Source: Aureibaculum marinum (GTDB lineage Bacteria; Bacteroidota; Bacteroidia; Flavobacteriales; Flavobacteriaceae). Taken from it: a stretch of DNA of 64,000 nt. The notes below the pieces were generated by a model. The model did not search any database, was not told the origin of the DNA, and saw nothing but the letters and a program-made list of their open reading frames with translations. Where the stretch lies: contig NZ_RPFJ01000005.1 in assembly GCF_003813905.1 (NCBI RefSeq), positions 90,655 to 154,654 on the forward strand, read 5' to 3'. Shown piece by piece: positions 43,521 through 53,766 of this stretch; within the stretch, counting starts at the first letter, position 1, and the number at the start of each line of letters is the position of its first letter. Made by a program: the position numbers and the translations under genes.

Positions 43521-46045
43521 TGATGAAAAAATTATTAATTCTTCTAACATTTGTAATTTCAACTTTAAACTCTTGTAAAAAAGAAATACTTTTAAATAGA
43601 GAAACAGATTTTAATTTCGATTGGAAATTTACTTTAATAGAAGATACACTTTCTGTTTTCAATACCCCGTTAATAGATTCAAACTGGAAAGACATTAGGT
43701 TACCTCATGATTGGAGTGTAGAAGCTTCTTTTGACGAATCGCTAGAAGGTTGTACTGGGTACTTACCAGGAGGCGTAGCTTGGTATCATAAACATTTTTC
43801 AACACCAATTAATCCAAAAAATCAAAATGCTTTTATTCTTTTTGATGGTGTATATAACAATGCTAAATTTTGGATAAATGGGCATTATTTAGGTGAAAAT
43901 CCATATGGATATTCTCCTGTATATTTTGATCTTACAGATAAGCTAAACACCAATGGAGAAGATAATATATTAAGTGTTTATGTAGATCATTCGAGATATG
44001 CAGATAGTAGATGGTACACGGGAAGTGGAATTTATAGAAACGTAAAATTAATTACAACTAACAAACTTCACATTCCTATATGGGGCACTTTTGTAACCAC
44101 TCCAGAAATAACAAAAGAAGTAGCGAAAATTAATATAGAAATAACAGTTAAAAATGACAATTCGAATTCTGAATCTTATGAAATAGAAACCAATATTTTA
44201 GATAAATCTGATTCTATTGTTACCTCTTCAAAACAAAAAAAAGAGATTAAACCTGATGAAGAACAGATTATTAATTTACAAGCCTTTGTTAACAAGCCTA
44301 CATTATGGAATGTTAATACCCCATACTTATATAAAGCCCAAACTATACTTAAAAAAGCAGGTAAAATTATAGGTTTGTACGAAACTCCATTTGGAATTAG
44401 AAGCATAAAACACTCTAAAAAAGAGGGCTTATTAATAAATGGAATACCAACTTTAGCTAAGGGAGTCTGCCTACATCACGATGCCGGAATTGTAGGTTCT
44501 GCTGTTCCAAAAGAAGTTTGGAGACGAAGATTACTATTACTTAAGCAAGGTGGTGTAAATGCCATAAGAACTTCACATAATCCATTTTCTAAAGAGTTTT
44601 TAGATTTATGTGATGAATTGGGTTTTTTAGTTCAAGCTGAACTATTTGACGAATTTGATTACCCAAAAGATAAACGGTTAAATTATCATGAAAGAAAGAC
44701 TGATTATATAACTACTGGCTATACAAAAAAATTCCATAAATGGGGTAAAAGTGATGTAACAAGAACCATTTTAAGAGACAGAAATCATCCTAGTATATTT
44801 GAATGGAGTATTGGAAATGAAATAGAATGGACTTACCTTAATTATAGATATGTTACCGGTTTTTGGAAAGACCCAGAAGATTCTCAAAACTCTGGAAACT
44901 ATTGGGGATCTTCACCAATATTTTCTCCTGATGAATTAAAAAAAAGATATAATAATTCAAAAAAAGGTGAATATATATTAGCAGAAACTGCTAAAAAAAT
45001 TAATGCTTGGGTAAAAGAATTGGACACTACTCGTAAAACAACGGCAAATTTGGTAATTCCACAAGTTAGTCACATAAGTGGTTATGCAGATGCTGTAGAT
45101 TTGGTAGGTTATAGTTACAGAAATATAGATATTCCATGGGCAAACAAACATTTTCCTCATAAGCAAATCACAATAAACGAATGTCCAGGCTCATGGGAAG
45201 ATTGGAAAACAGTTACAGACAACCCAGAAGTTTATAGCATGTATATGTGGTCCGGAATTGCATATTTAGGAGAAGCTCATAATCAATGGCCTAAGAAAGT
45301 ATTTTTAGGTGATATGCTAAATCTTGCAGGTTTTAAAAACCAGGGTTTTAATTATTTTAAAAGTATTTGGGTTGATAAACCTCATGTTTCTATAGGTACA
45401 ATTCCTTTGAAGAAATCTGGGTTCCATATTAATAAAGACGGAAAAGTAAAAGCAGATTCTGATGGGTCATATCGTTGGAGAAATTCCAATATGCACTGGA
45501 ATTACATAAAGGGAGACTCTGTTTTAGTAGAAGTAAATACAAATCAAAAAGAAGTAGAATTATTTTTGAACGAAACATCATTAGGAATTAAAAGATTAAT
45601 AGACAATAAAGATCATATTTTAAGATGGTTTGTGCCTTTTACTGAAGGTAAACTTACTGCAAAGACAACTAACAGTTCGGCTTCAGCAATATTAGAAACC
45701 ACTACAAAACCAACTCAATTTTCTTTTGAATCGGACAAAAAAGAATTAAATGCAGATGGTTATGATGTGGCTCATTTAGTAGTACAGTTAAAAGATAATA
45801 AAAACAGAGACGTAAAAACCTTTAATAAAAAGGTAACTTTTAAAATTGAAGGAGAGGCAAAGTTATTGGGAGTGGATAACGGACTACCAGAAAATGTTCA
45901 AAAATTTCAATCGAATACAATTATAACTGGTGATGGAAGATGTTTATTAATTATTCAATCTATTAGAGGTAAAAGAGGATTAATTAAAGTGATTGCTTCT
46001 ATAGACGGATTTAGTAATCAGGAAGTACAAATAAGTATAAAATAA
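43520..46045 (+). CDS. GH2 beta-galactosidase-like lipoprotein
   Basis: An 841-residue GH2 enzyme with a lipoprotein signal (cysteine in STLNSCKKE). Domains in order: jelly-roll sugar-binding (IRLPHDWSVEASF, GGVAWYHKHF, WINGHYLGENPYGYSP), immunoglobulin-like, and the TIM barrel from about residue 305 (GVCLHHDAGIVG, NAIRTSHNPFSKEFLDLCDELG). Acid/base glutamate is in WSIGNEIEW and the nucleophile is probably the glutamate of TINECPGSW. C-terminal beta domains resemble DUF4982 and BIG1-like folds. In agar and porphyran loci such enzymes remove terminal beta-galactose from oligosaccharides. Its ATG overlaps the stop codon of the broken aldolase, so it once belonged to that operon. ATG at 43523 is a second start. 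Confidence 0.85.
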   Translation: MMKKLLILLTFVISTLNSCKKEILLNRETDFNFDWKFTLIEDTLSVFNTPLIDSNWKDIRLPHDWSVEASFDESLEGCTGYLPGGVAWYHKHFSTPINPKNQNAFILFDGVYNNAKFWINGHYLGENPYGYSPVYFDLTDKLNTNGEDNILSVYVDHSRYADSRWYTGSGIYRNVKLITTNKLHIPIWGTFVTTPEITKEVAKINIEITVKNDNSNSESYEIETNILDKSDSIVTSSKQKKEIKPDEEQIINLQAFVNKPTLWNVNTPYLYKAQTILKKAGKIIGLYETPFGIRSIKHSKKEGLLINGIPTLAKGVCLHHDAGIVGSAVPKEVWRRRLLLLKQGGVNAIRTSHNPFSKEFLDLCDELGFLVQAELFDEFDYPKDKRLNYHERKTDYITTGYTKKFHKWGKSDVTRTILRDRNHPSIFEWSIGNEIEWTYLNYRYVTGFWKDPEDSQNSGNYWGSSPIFSPDELKKRYNNSKKGEYILAETAKKINAWVKELDTTRKTTANLVIPQVSHISGYADAVDLVGYSYRNIDIPWANKHFPHKQITINECPGSWEDWKTVTDNPEVYSMYMWSGIAYLGEAHNQWPKKVFLGDMLNLAGFKNQGFNYFKSIWVDKPHVSIGTIPLKKSGFHINKDGKVKADSDGSYRWRNSNMHWNYIKGDSVLVEVNTNQKEVELFLNETSLGIKRLIDNKDHILRWFVPFTEGKLTAKTTNSSASAILETTTKPTQFSFESDKKELNADGYDVAHLVVQLKDNKNRDVKTFNKKVTFKIEGEAKLLGVDNGLPENVQKFQSNTIITGDGRCLLIIQSIRGKRGLIKVIASIDGFSNQEVQISIK

Positions 46046-46199
46046 ATTTTAAATACCTTTTCAATTTTGAAATTATCATTTTTTTTTATGCTTAAAACTA
46101 GTATTTCCATATCCAAATAAAAATCTATAAACTTAATATAATCAATTCCTAAGCAAAAGTCCTGTTTCTGTACTACTTTATTTTACTCATTAAATAATA

Positions 46200-46237
46200 A
46201 AAAGGAAATTTTCGACTTAAGTCAAAAATTTCCTTTT
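46200..46237. terminator. bidirectional terminator between convergent GH2 genes
   Basis: Inverted repeat with 17-base arms, 46200-46216 and 46221-46237, differing at one position that still allows a G-U pair, with a four-base TTAA loop. The arms begin with A-runs and end with T-runs, so the hairpin can end transcription from both sides. The rest of the gap 46046-46264 shows nothing coding. Confidence 0.75.
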
Positions 46238-46264
46238 ACAAATTAAACAATACCTTATTTGTAT

Positions 46265-48745
46265 TTATTCAAAACCCCTTGCGATGGGCATTTTTTGATC
46301 TGCCTCTGGCAAATCCTCCTCAGCACCTAAACTAGGATAATATCTAAAGTAATTGGCCCAACCGTATTTCTGTTTGATGTCAAAGGCTTCCAAACCAATA
46401 GCCCGTAGTTCTTTTTTGTCTTTTTCTTTATCAGCCACTAGTAACATATAGTCATTTTTCGATAAAACATTTCCGTTGCCGTCGACCAATGTCATTTCGG
46501 CGTAAAACTTATCGCCGATGTTACCCGGAACCTTACATGAAACATCCACAAATTTGGCCGAGCTGTCACCACCGATTTCCGCAATATCAAACGATTCTTC
46601 CTTGATGACGGATTTATCGTTGTCTAAAAATTTGATGGTGGCCTTACAGTTCTTATAAGAGCTGTAATAATCGTTTACCACCCATAATTCCCCTTTAAAC
46701 TCTTGCCCGGGCAGCCAACGCCTATTGTAATGCTTCATGGTAAGCAAAACAGGTTGATACGCTTTTCGCACATAATCAAAAGATTGTTTTTTCTCTTGGT
46801 AGTAATCTACGATTCCCCATTTCATGTCCGGGGCAAAAGTGATGTAGTGACAGATACAGATAGCACTTGTCTTGGGTTTTCTCGTTCTAAAATGCTCCAG
46901 TGCGTATTGAAAGATGACGCCTTGAGCAATCTGTGTTGCTTCAACAAATTTTTCGAAACCATCCCTACTTTGATCACCTAAAACCTCGAAATTCAAGGTT
47001 CTTAAAGCGTCAAAATCGGTCCAATGATGTCCCCAACTTGGTCCTGGAGGCCAAATTTCATTGGCCGGGATAAATTTCTTGATACTTTCCACGTTCGGGC
47101 AGGATGAAATCGCCAATTCTGGAATTACGGCATAATCCAAGCTTGGAAAATACTCTTCCATTACAAATTCCCCTTCTCCATAGAACAGGTCATTGGCATG
47201 GAAACTCTCGTTGGGCTTAAAGCCTAAATTTAAACCGACCTCATCACTTAATGGGGAAGAAGGAAGGAAATGTAAGGGCGTGTAAGGCTTGATCGCTTCT
47301 CCTAGTCCGTTTACAAATTCCAGATTGTGTTCCGGATCGGAAGCTGTCATGAACAACTCTTCGGAACCTTCCAACAACACGATACAAGGATGGTTACGTT
47401 GGGCTTTGACCGATGCAATAGCTTCTGCATATACCGCTTCCTTAAATTCTTCGTCCTTGGGCAAGGATAAACTGGCCAAAGGCAACACATCCTGCCAAAC
47501 CGTTATACCGGCCTCGTTACATAATTTGTAGAACAAGGGTATTTCTTCGGGGTGCCAACCAAAGATTCGTAAATTATTAAAATTGGCCTCTTTGGCTAAA
47601 CGGATCAATTCTTTGTATTTGCTAGGGTGGGCACGTCCCATAAAGATGTCCGGTGGGCCTCCCCAAGTTCCTGAACGCATAAAATGGCGTTTGCCATTGA
47701 TCATTACCGTCCATGGATTTTCAACTTGATCTCTGGTAAATCCTGGATTATGCTCCATTTTTACCTCCCTGATACCAAAAGAGGTATCCGTGGTATCCAG
47801 TAAGGTATCGTCGTCTTCCGTAACGGTAACTTTGGCGTTATACAGGTTTTGCTCACCTAAATCCCAAGGCCACCACAATTTGGCATCGTCGATATCCAAA
47901 CCGATCTCGTAGTTGTTGGTTCCTTCCGAAACTTTTACTTTTTGTTGTGTTTTATAGGTTTTGGATTCGAAGTTCTCACCTTCTACCTCAATATTTAAAA
48001 CAACTTCCCTTTCTGTAGCTTCATGGTTTTTAAGCTCAATTTCTATATCCAGTTTCGCCGAATCTTTAGAAGTAATATTAGACTTTACATAGGTATCCTC
48101 TATGGTTACCTTTCCTGTTGCTTCCAAGCGAACAGGTTTCCAAATTCCTGTGGGCGGCAAACTTACCCAATAATCGCCATGCCATGCCGGTTTTCGGCCT
48201 GCAACTTGGCTATAACGTCTTGGTGCAGGATGTAAGCGTATCATTAACACATTGGTTCCAAAACGTAGGCTTTCAAAGCGAATCGTATCAGAAACATCAA
48301 ACTTGAACTGGGAGAACATACCCTCATGCGAACCTAAAAAATGGCCGTTCAACCATACATCACAGCCAAAATCGACCCCGTCAAAAACTAATTGAATGTG
48401 TTTGCCAAACATGTTTTTCGGAACATCGAACTGGCGTTTGTACCACCATTCGTTTTCTGGCACCCATTTGGCTTTTAAGCTGTTTCTTCCGAAATGGGGA
48501 TCTTCAATTCTACCGGCCCTCCATAGATCTGTATATACATCACCGGGCACTTTGGCATAGCTCCAATTAAAAGCATCGCCTGTAATGTCAAAATTGAGTT
48601 CGTGAAATCCTATTTTTACACCTTCACCGGGCCGTATTCCTTCAAACTGCCAGTTGTTGCCACTCAAGTCAAAAACAACCTTTTCGTTGGTTTCCTCACC
48701 TTGTGCAGATAAATACTCCCTTTCTTCTTGGCTTATATTTTTCAT
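46265..48745 (-). CDS. GH2 family enzyme, beta-mannosidase-like architecture, no signal peptide
   Basis: An 826-residue GH2 protein starting MKNISQEEREYLSAQG, with no signal peptide, so it is predicted to be cytoplasmic. N-terminal jelly-roll: WSYAKVPGDVYTDLWRAG, KRQFDVPKNMFG, VWLNGHFLGSHEGMF. The barrel has FNNLRIFGWHPEEIPLFYKLCNEAGI. The acid/base is probably in LLEGSEELFM and the nucleophile in IPELAISSCPNVESI, at the places of the mannosidase motifs WNGNNE and SEFG.QS. The architecture is that of beta-mannosidases, but in the agar operon the likely substrate is a beta-galactoside. It is the last gene of the eight-gene - strand operon and is GC-richer than the GH16 gene thirteen bases before it. 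Confidence 0.8.
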   Translation of the reverse strand: MKNISQEEREYLSAQGEETNEKVVFDLSGNNWQFEGIRPGEGVKIGFHELNFDITGDAFNWSYAKVPGDVYTDLWRAGRIEDPHFGRNSLKAKWVPENEWWYKRQFDVPKNMFGKHIQLVFDGVDFGCDVWLNGHFLGSHEGMFSQFKFDVSDTIRFESLRFGTNVLMIRLHPAPRRYSQVAGRKPAWHGDYWVSLPPTGIWKPVRLEATGKVTIEDTYVKSNITSKDSAKLDIEIELKNHEATEREVVLNIEVEGENFESKTYKTQQKVKVSEGTNNYEIGLDIDDAKLWWPWDLGEQNLYNAKVTVTEDDDTLLDTTDTSFGIREVKMEHNPGFTRDQVENPWTVMINGKRHFMRSGTWGGPPDIFMGRAHPSKYKELIRLAKEANFNNLRIFGWHPEEIPLFYKLCNEAGITVWQDVLPLASLSLPKDEEFKEAVYAEAIASVKAQRNHPCIVLLEGSEELFMTASDPEHNLEFVNGLGEAIKPYTPLHFLPSSPLSDEVGLNLGFKPNESFHANDLFYGEGEFVMEEYFPSLDYAVIPELAISSCPNVESIKKFIPANEIWPPGPSWGHHWTDFDALRTLNFEVLGDQSRDGFEKFVEATQIAQGVIFQYALEHFRTRKPKTSAICICHYITFAPDMKWGIVDYYQEKKQSFDYVRKAYQPVLLTMKHYNRRWLPGQEFKGELWVVNDYYSSYKNCKATIKFLDNDKSVIKEESFDIAEIGGDSSAKFVDVSCKVPGNIGDKFYAEMTLVDGNGNVLSKNDYMLLVADKEKDKKELRAIGLEAFDIKQKYGWANYFRYYPSLGAEEDLPEADQKMPIARGFE

Positions 48746-48757
48746 TATTTATATATT

Positions 48758-50017
48758 TTATTTATCTTCTAATTTCCAAGTTCTAACCCAATCAATTTTC
48801 ATAGTATTAATTGAGTCGTTGTTTAAATCTGTTCTAGTAGGAAGACCTCCTAACCAACCAGCTTCATTGGTCCATAAATCGAATATTATTTGTAATTCTC
48901 TGGTAAACTCTCTATCATAGGTATTTCCATCTTCATGCTCTCCAACTACAACACTACCTGCAGGCTCACCATTTAAATAGAATTGAATGTTTTTTGAATC
49001 TTTCCACCAAACTCCAAACGTATGGTAATCTTCATTCCAACCTGTATTTTTTAATGGATTTACAGAAGATAAATTTGATCTTAAAAAGTTTCCTTTATTT
49101 CTAACTGTTTGAGGTGTTTCATTTTCATCAGCTTGAAAATATTGCGAGTTCATTTGATTTGGAAAATCATCTGCATTACAGTTAGTACATGAAGGATTCG
49201 AATTATTCTCAATAATATCAATTTCATCTCTATTATTTATATCGCCATTATTTAACCAATATGTATTATAGGCTGAAATATGTGAAGATTTTATTCTTGC
49301 TTCAGTATACATAGGATAACTTGTTTTTGCAACAGAATGAATTCTAGCCGTTTGAAACCATCTTTCTTCTAGGTTATTTTCATTTAAAGTTGCTTTTATC
49401 CATAATTTACCATCTGTAACACCTGAGTTTTCTTCAGAAGTTGACATAAATACTGGAACATCATAATTCCAAGTAGATTTAAACCATTTAGTGGCATCCC
49501 AAGTATCAAACTCATCAGACATAGATTCTAATTTCACCCATTTTTTCCCTTCAGGAGTTGTATCTTCAATAGAAGTAAAGGAAGGAAAGTTTGGATCTAT
49601 ATTGTTAAAACTTTCGGCAGAAGGCTCAAATTCTGTGACATTAACAGAAACTGTTGCGGTATCTGTATCTCCATCAATATCACTTATTTCATAAGAAAAA
49701 CTATCATCACCAAAAAAATTGGCATTAGGTATATACTCAAATATGCCATCACTTATTTCAGTGACGCTTCCATTGGAAGCAGAAGAATTTAAACTATAAT
49801 TATCATTATCGCCTCCATCATTCCCTAATAAATCATTGCCAGATACATCGATTTGGTTTGAAGTTCCTGAGCCACTGTTTTCTTCCACAGTTAAAGCATC
49901 ATTAACGGCAGTTGGTGTATCATTGGTGTCTTGTGGATCGCCATTACTTGACGAACTGGTACAATAGCTCAACAGTGAAGCTGCAAATATTAATGGGAAT
50001 ATTTTTTTTTGTAACAT
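48758..50017 (-). CDS. GH16 beta-agarase/porphyranase lipoprotein with cadherin-like domain
   Basis: A 419-residue lipoprotein (cysteine in LLSYCTSSS). Residues 35-130 form one cadherin/tandem-95 type beta domain (NDALTVEENS, GNDLLGND, FSYEISDIDGDTDTATVSV), a calcium-dependent spacer. The GH16 jelly-roll follows: DEFDTWDATKWF, and the active site RDEIDIIENNS (ExDxxE). It should cut beta-1,4 bonds of agarose or porphyran from the cell surface. It differs strongly from the GH16 at 28495 and has two cysteines close together (SCTNCNAD) that may form a disulfide. Its composition is AT-rich, while the genes on both sides are GC-richer. Confidence 0.85.
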   Translation of the reverse strand: MLQKKIFPLIFAASLLSYCTSSSSNGDPQDTNDTPTAVNDALTVEENSGSGTSNQIDVSGNDLLGNDGGDNDNYSLNSSASNGSVTEISDGIFEYIPNANFFGDDSFSYEISDIDGDTDTATVSVNVTEFEPSAESFNNIDPNFPSFTSIEDTTPEGKKWVKLESMSDEFDTWDATKWFKSTWNYDVPVFMSTSEENSGVTDGKLWIKATLNENNLEERWFQTARIHSVAKTSYPMYTEARIKSSHISAYNTYWLNNGDINNRDEIDIIENNSNPSCTNCNADDFPNQMNSQYFQADENETPQTVRNKGNFLRSNLSSVNPLKNTGWNEDYHTFGVWWKDSKNIQFYLNGEPAGSVVVGEHEDGNTYDREFTRELQIIFDLWTNEAGWLGGLPTRTDLNNDSINTMKIDWVRTWKLEDK

Positions 50018-50032
50018 AATTTTTTTATTTTT

Positions 50033-52150
50033 TTAAATGTTATTTGTCCTATACTCATATAAAGAGTAAGTTGTCTCTTTTACCTTTTCAATCAATTCCT
50101 CATAAGGATTATCACATATATCCAAAAAACCTACGTTGTAATTCTCTCCATCGAAACGCCCCGTATTAGGTTCATCTATGTATTGAAACCAATGTGCACC
50201 AACAATATTTGGATGCTTTAAGGCTCCCTGGATATAGTCTTGAAACATTTGACCGCGTTCCGCTTGATCCTTTGCTTTTTTAATTCCTACATGAAAACTG
50301 CCTCTATCCAATGCCCCAAAATGAAACTCACCTATCATTACGGGTTTGTCCACGCCTTCAGGAAGTTTAAAATCGGCAACACTGTATTCGTATTTATTAA
50401 AACTTATAATGTCTAAATATTCGCTTGCCGCAGTTAAAACAACGTCGTTGTTCGCCCAAGCAAAACGACAACCTAAATAATTTTGATTGGGGGCTACTTT
50501 TTTAAGCTCTTCGTTAATGGTCTTGAAATAGGTTTTTGCTATTTTCTCGTAAAAGGCCACCAAATCTGCCTTAGCCTTTTCGTGATCAGGTGATGCGGTA
50601 GCCTTCAATAGAGCTTCCCATGATTGGTAATCCGTGCCCCAAACCTTGTTCAACTTATCTATTTGGACGTATTTTCTTTTTAGGTCATTTACAAATACTT
50701 TTTTGGCATATTGGGTCGCCGGACTTTTAAGCGTACCAATAGATAATGAACCCAATTGCCCCCAAGACAATTCGTTATCTACGAAATAACCAATGCAATA
50801 AGGGTCATTAGCTCCCTCTTTTTGTGAAAGGATGGAATTGCGGACCGCAACCCTGAACGAAGGGTCGAACACATCGTGGAATTCCCCCCAAAATCCTTCC
50901 GAACCTTCGATTTTAGGCGTGTCATTTATCCAAACGGAACCTACGTAAGGTGTTCGGTGTTGCCTTGTCGCCCCAAAATCAGACATGAATCCAATGGTAT
51001 TCATACCCCAATCCTTTATACGCTTATGGGCTACATCTTGAAACGTGGCCAACCAATCATCGCCATACTTTCTGTAGAGGTTACTTTGATAAAAATTGTA
51101 GGTATCGTAAGGCAATTTATCTTTATAGAACCCGTGGATCGCAAAGCTTCCCTTTCCGTAAAATTGTCCAAAATCACTGTCCTTTCCGGGCAAGTTGGCA
51201 AAATAATTTTCACGATGTGAAATACCGGTAAATACGGCATCAGAAGCCACACAGTTTAAACCTACCGTCCAGAACAAATAGCCTTCCGGATCTACAATCC
51301 ACCATTTGCCATCTACTTTTTCGGTTCTAAAAAAACCGGTTGCCTCAAGTTTTGGACCGCCCGTCCACCCTCCGAATGTTCCACGTTCTTTAGGCCCCGT
51401 CGCTTTTGATAAATAGTCCAGCTCCAATTTTGCCTTTTCTTTCAATTCGATATCAGAAAGCATTTTACCCTTCCAATTATCATGAATATACTGGCCAAAC
51501 TCATCTATAAATGGGAAGAAATTATCTGGACTTCTTTCTTCATATTTACCTTCGGCCCATACATTGTCTACGGTAAAACTATTAGATTGAGTCGCATATC
51601 TCGAACAAAAGGTCAATTCGGTTACCTGGGTCAAGTTCGCCTTAATTTTACCTGGAACACCCCGCATTCCTTTTACATCAATTTGCGGTTTGAAAATCCA
51701 AGGGGTCCAAGCCAAATCGACAACAATAGTCTTGCTTTCTCCCGGAGCTAGATCAACGTAGTCGGAACAATACCACCTCAGCAAGCCATCGGGATCGTTA
51801 CCTACGAACAGCTCCACTTGCATTTTTTCGTCACCAACATTCGAAACATCAGCCCTTATCTGATAATATCCTGACAAATCCCAAGGTTTGTTTTCTGGGC
51901 TCAAAAGTTTTACCCCGGTTTCCCTTAAGGTAAAACCGTTGTTGACCTGTATATGGCTATTATCTTTGTCCTTGACCAACTTAAACGTGGCGTCCTGGGG
52001 TTTCACAAATTCAGTCTGTGCCTGATCTTCAAAATCGAACAGCACCAATCTATGCACCTCCTCTTTATTAAACCTTGAATTACAACTAATTGCAACCAAA
52101 AAGATAAACCCCATACCCCCTACTTTTGAAAATATCCTTGTTAAATCCAT
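50033..52150 (-). CDS. GH50 beta-agarase lipoprotein, second paralogue
   Basis: A 705-residue GH50 protein with a lipoprotein signal (cysteine in LVAISCNSR). The N-terminal beta domain spans about residues 30-205, the barrel 215-700. Family segments FGGWTGGPKLEATGFF, KWWIVDPEGYLFW and FHDVFDPSF match the paralogue at 13415. Catalytic candidates are E460 (FVDNELSWG) and E608 (MIGEFHFGA). GH50 exo-type enzymes release neoagarobiose, which the GH117 encoded two genes upstream would split into galactose and L-anhydrogalactose. It is in the core - strand operon, between the MFS porter (36-base gap) and GH16 (15-base gap). Confidence 0.87.
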   Translation of the reverse strand: MDLTRIFSKVGGMGFIFLVAISCNSRFNKEEVHRLVLFDFEDQAQTEFVKPQDATFKLVKDKDNSHIQVNNGFTLRETGVKLLSPENKPWDLSGYYQIRADVSNVGDEKMQVELFVGNDPDGLLRWYCSDYVDLAPGESKTIVVDLAWTPWIFKPQIDVKGMRGVPGKIKANLTQVTELTFCSRYATQSNSFTVDNVWAEGKYEERSPDNFFPFIDEFGQYIHDNWKGKMLSDIELKEKAKLELDYLSKATGPKERGTFGGWTGGPKLEATGFFRTEKVDGKWWIVDPEGYLFWTVGLNCVASDAVFTGISHRENYFANLPGKDSDFGQFYGKGSFAIHGFYKDKLPYDTYNFYQSNLYRKYGDDWLATFQDVAHKRIKDWGMNTIGFMSDFGATRQHRTPYVGSVWINDTPKIEGSEGFWGEFHDVFDPSFRVAVRNSILSQKEGANDPYCIGYFVDNELSWGQLGSLSIGTLKSPATQYAKKVFVNDLKRKYVQIDKLNKVWGTDYQSWEALLKATASPDHEKAKADLVAFYEKIAKTYFKTINEELKKVAPNQNYLGCRFAWANNDVVLTAASEYLDIISFNKYEYSVADFKLPEGVDKPVMIGEFHFGALDRGSFHVGIKKAKDQAERGQMFQDYIQGALKHPNIVGAHWFQYIDEPNTGRFDGENYNVGFLDICDNPYEELIEKVKETTYSLYEYRTNNI

Positions 52151-52186
52151 TTTTCTATATCAGAATTTTTAAAATTGACATGCTCC

Positions 52187-53746
52187 CTATTTGACTAATA
52201 ATTTTTCTAGCTCTTCAAGAGACTTTCCTTTGGTTTCGGGCACTTTAAACCATATAAACAGGAATCCTATTACGGCAAACAGTCCGAATAACAAGAAGGT
52301 CATGGCGTTGCCCAATATGGAGAGTTCCCACGGAAATAAAAGTTGTACCAAAAAACCAACTCCCAAATTAGCAAAGCCGACAAATGCAATTGCCAATCCA
52401 CGTATTTTAGTAGGAAACAATTCAGAAAACAGTACCCACATTACTGGCCCTATGGACATCGCATAGGCTCCAACAAAGCCGATAATTCCAATAAGAATCA
52501 GTAAAGTATTCATTTTTGCAGCAGCAGTAACCAAGGTTGCTTCGTGCACTTTGGCATTATCTTCACCCAAAGTAGAAACAAGTGCAGCCTTAAAATCGAT
52601 ATCATTTTCAAAAAGTTCGTCTTGAAGTTGTGTAATTTGTGCTTGATTTATTTCTTTTGGAAGTGCTGCTATAGCATCTTCGGTAAGGGTATAGGTGGCA
52701 TTGTTAAACCCATAGCTTAAAAGGAACAAGCAGAACGCAATGCCCATCATTCCAATAATTAATAACGGTTTTCTGCCAAACTTGTCAATTACCAGCATGG
52801 CAACAATTGTAAAACCTAGATTGGTAACACCTACCAATGCAGCTTGAATAAAAGAAGCGTCAGTACCAATACCAGTCTGTTCGAAAATCATAGGGGCATA
52901 AAACAAAACGGCATTAATCCCCACAATCTGTTGAAAAATCCCAACGATAAGCCCAATAATAATCACTTTTCGCATGGACTTGTTGAACAGGTCTGCAACC
53001 TTTGATTTTTCTTTCTTTTTGTCTTCGTTTATACTTTGCTCGACCTCATTAATCTGCTCTATCGCTTTTTCTTCGGAGACTACCTTGTTCATAACTTCCA
53101 AAGCCTCTCCTCTTTTGTTCTGGGTCATGAGCCATCTCGGACTTCTGGGCACCATCATGAGTCCCAGGAAATAAAATATAGCTGGTAAAGTTTCTAATCC
53201 CAACATCCACCTCCAGTTCCACTTATCGAAGCCTATAGTTTTTGCCCATTCCATATCCGAATTGCCCCATTTTAAGATCAAATAATTCGTAAAAAATGCA
53301 ATCGAGATACCGATAACGATGTTCAACTGGTTAAACGACACCAACTGCCCGCGTTTTTCAGGAGGAGAAACTTCCGCTATGTACATGGGAGCAATAATCA
53401 ATGCGGCACCAACACCAAGTCCACCAATCATCCTAAAAATGATCAACCAAAAGAAATTACCTGCCAGTGCGGAACCCAAGGCAGAAACTATAAATAATAT
53501 TGCAGCAACTTTTAGAAGTTTTCTTCTACCATGCTTATCGCTCATGGGACCAGCTATTATCATCCCTAAAGCTGCTGTAAGGGTTATTGAACTTACTGCC
53601 CAACCCAATTGGATTTTTGATAGGTTAAACTCAGGTTCGATGAATTTTACGACTCCAGAAATCACCGAAGCATCAAACCCTAATAAAAATCCGCCCAAAG
53701 CGACTATTGCTGCTATGCGTATCGTGTATAATTGCTTACCTGACAT
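52187..53746 (-). CDS. MFS sugar porter (galactose/xylose:H+ symporter type)
   Basis: A 519-residue, 12-segment sugar porter. Signatures are SDKHGRRKLLK after segment 2, PRSPRWLM at the end of segment 6, QQIVGINAVLFYAPMIF in segment 7 and PETKGKSLEELE at the C-terminus. An insert of about 50 residues (LPKEINQAQITQLQDEL...) lies between segments 9 and 10, as in many Bacteroidota members. It should carry a monosaccharide such as galactose or L-anhydrogalactose across the inner membrane after periplasmic hydrolysis by GH50 and GH117. It lies between the GH117 and GH50 genes. Confidence 0.88.
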   Translation of the reverse strand: MSGKQLYTIRIAAIVALGGFLLGFDASVISGVVKFIEPEFNLSKIQLGWAVSSITLTAALGMIIAGPMSDKHGRRKLLKVAAILFIVSALGSALAGNFFWLIIFRMIGGLGVGAALIIAPMYIAEVSPPEKRGQLVSFNQLNIVIGISIAFFTNYLILKWGNSDMEWAKTIGFDKWNWRWMLGLETLPAIFYFLGLMMVPRSPRWLMTQNKRGEALEVMNKVVSEEKAIEQINEVEQSINEDKKKEKSKVADLFNKSMRKVIIIGLIVGIFQQIVGINAVLFYAPMIFEQTGIGTDASFIQAALVGVTNLGFTIVAMLVIDKFGRKPLLIIGMMGIAFCLFLLSYGFNNATYTLTEDAIAALPKEINQAQITQLQDELFENDIDFKAALVSTLGEDNAKVHEATLVTAAAKMNTLLILIGIIGFVGAYAMSIGPVMWVLFSELFPTKIRGLAIAFVGFANLGVGFLVQLLFPWELSILGNAMTFLLFGLFAVIGFLFIWFKVPETKGKSLEELEKLLVK

Positions 53747-53766
53747 ATATTTGTTTTTTAATTAAT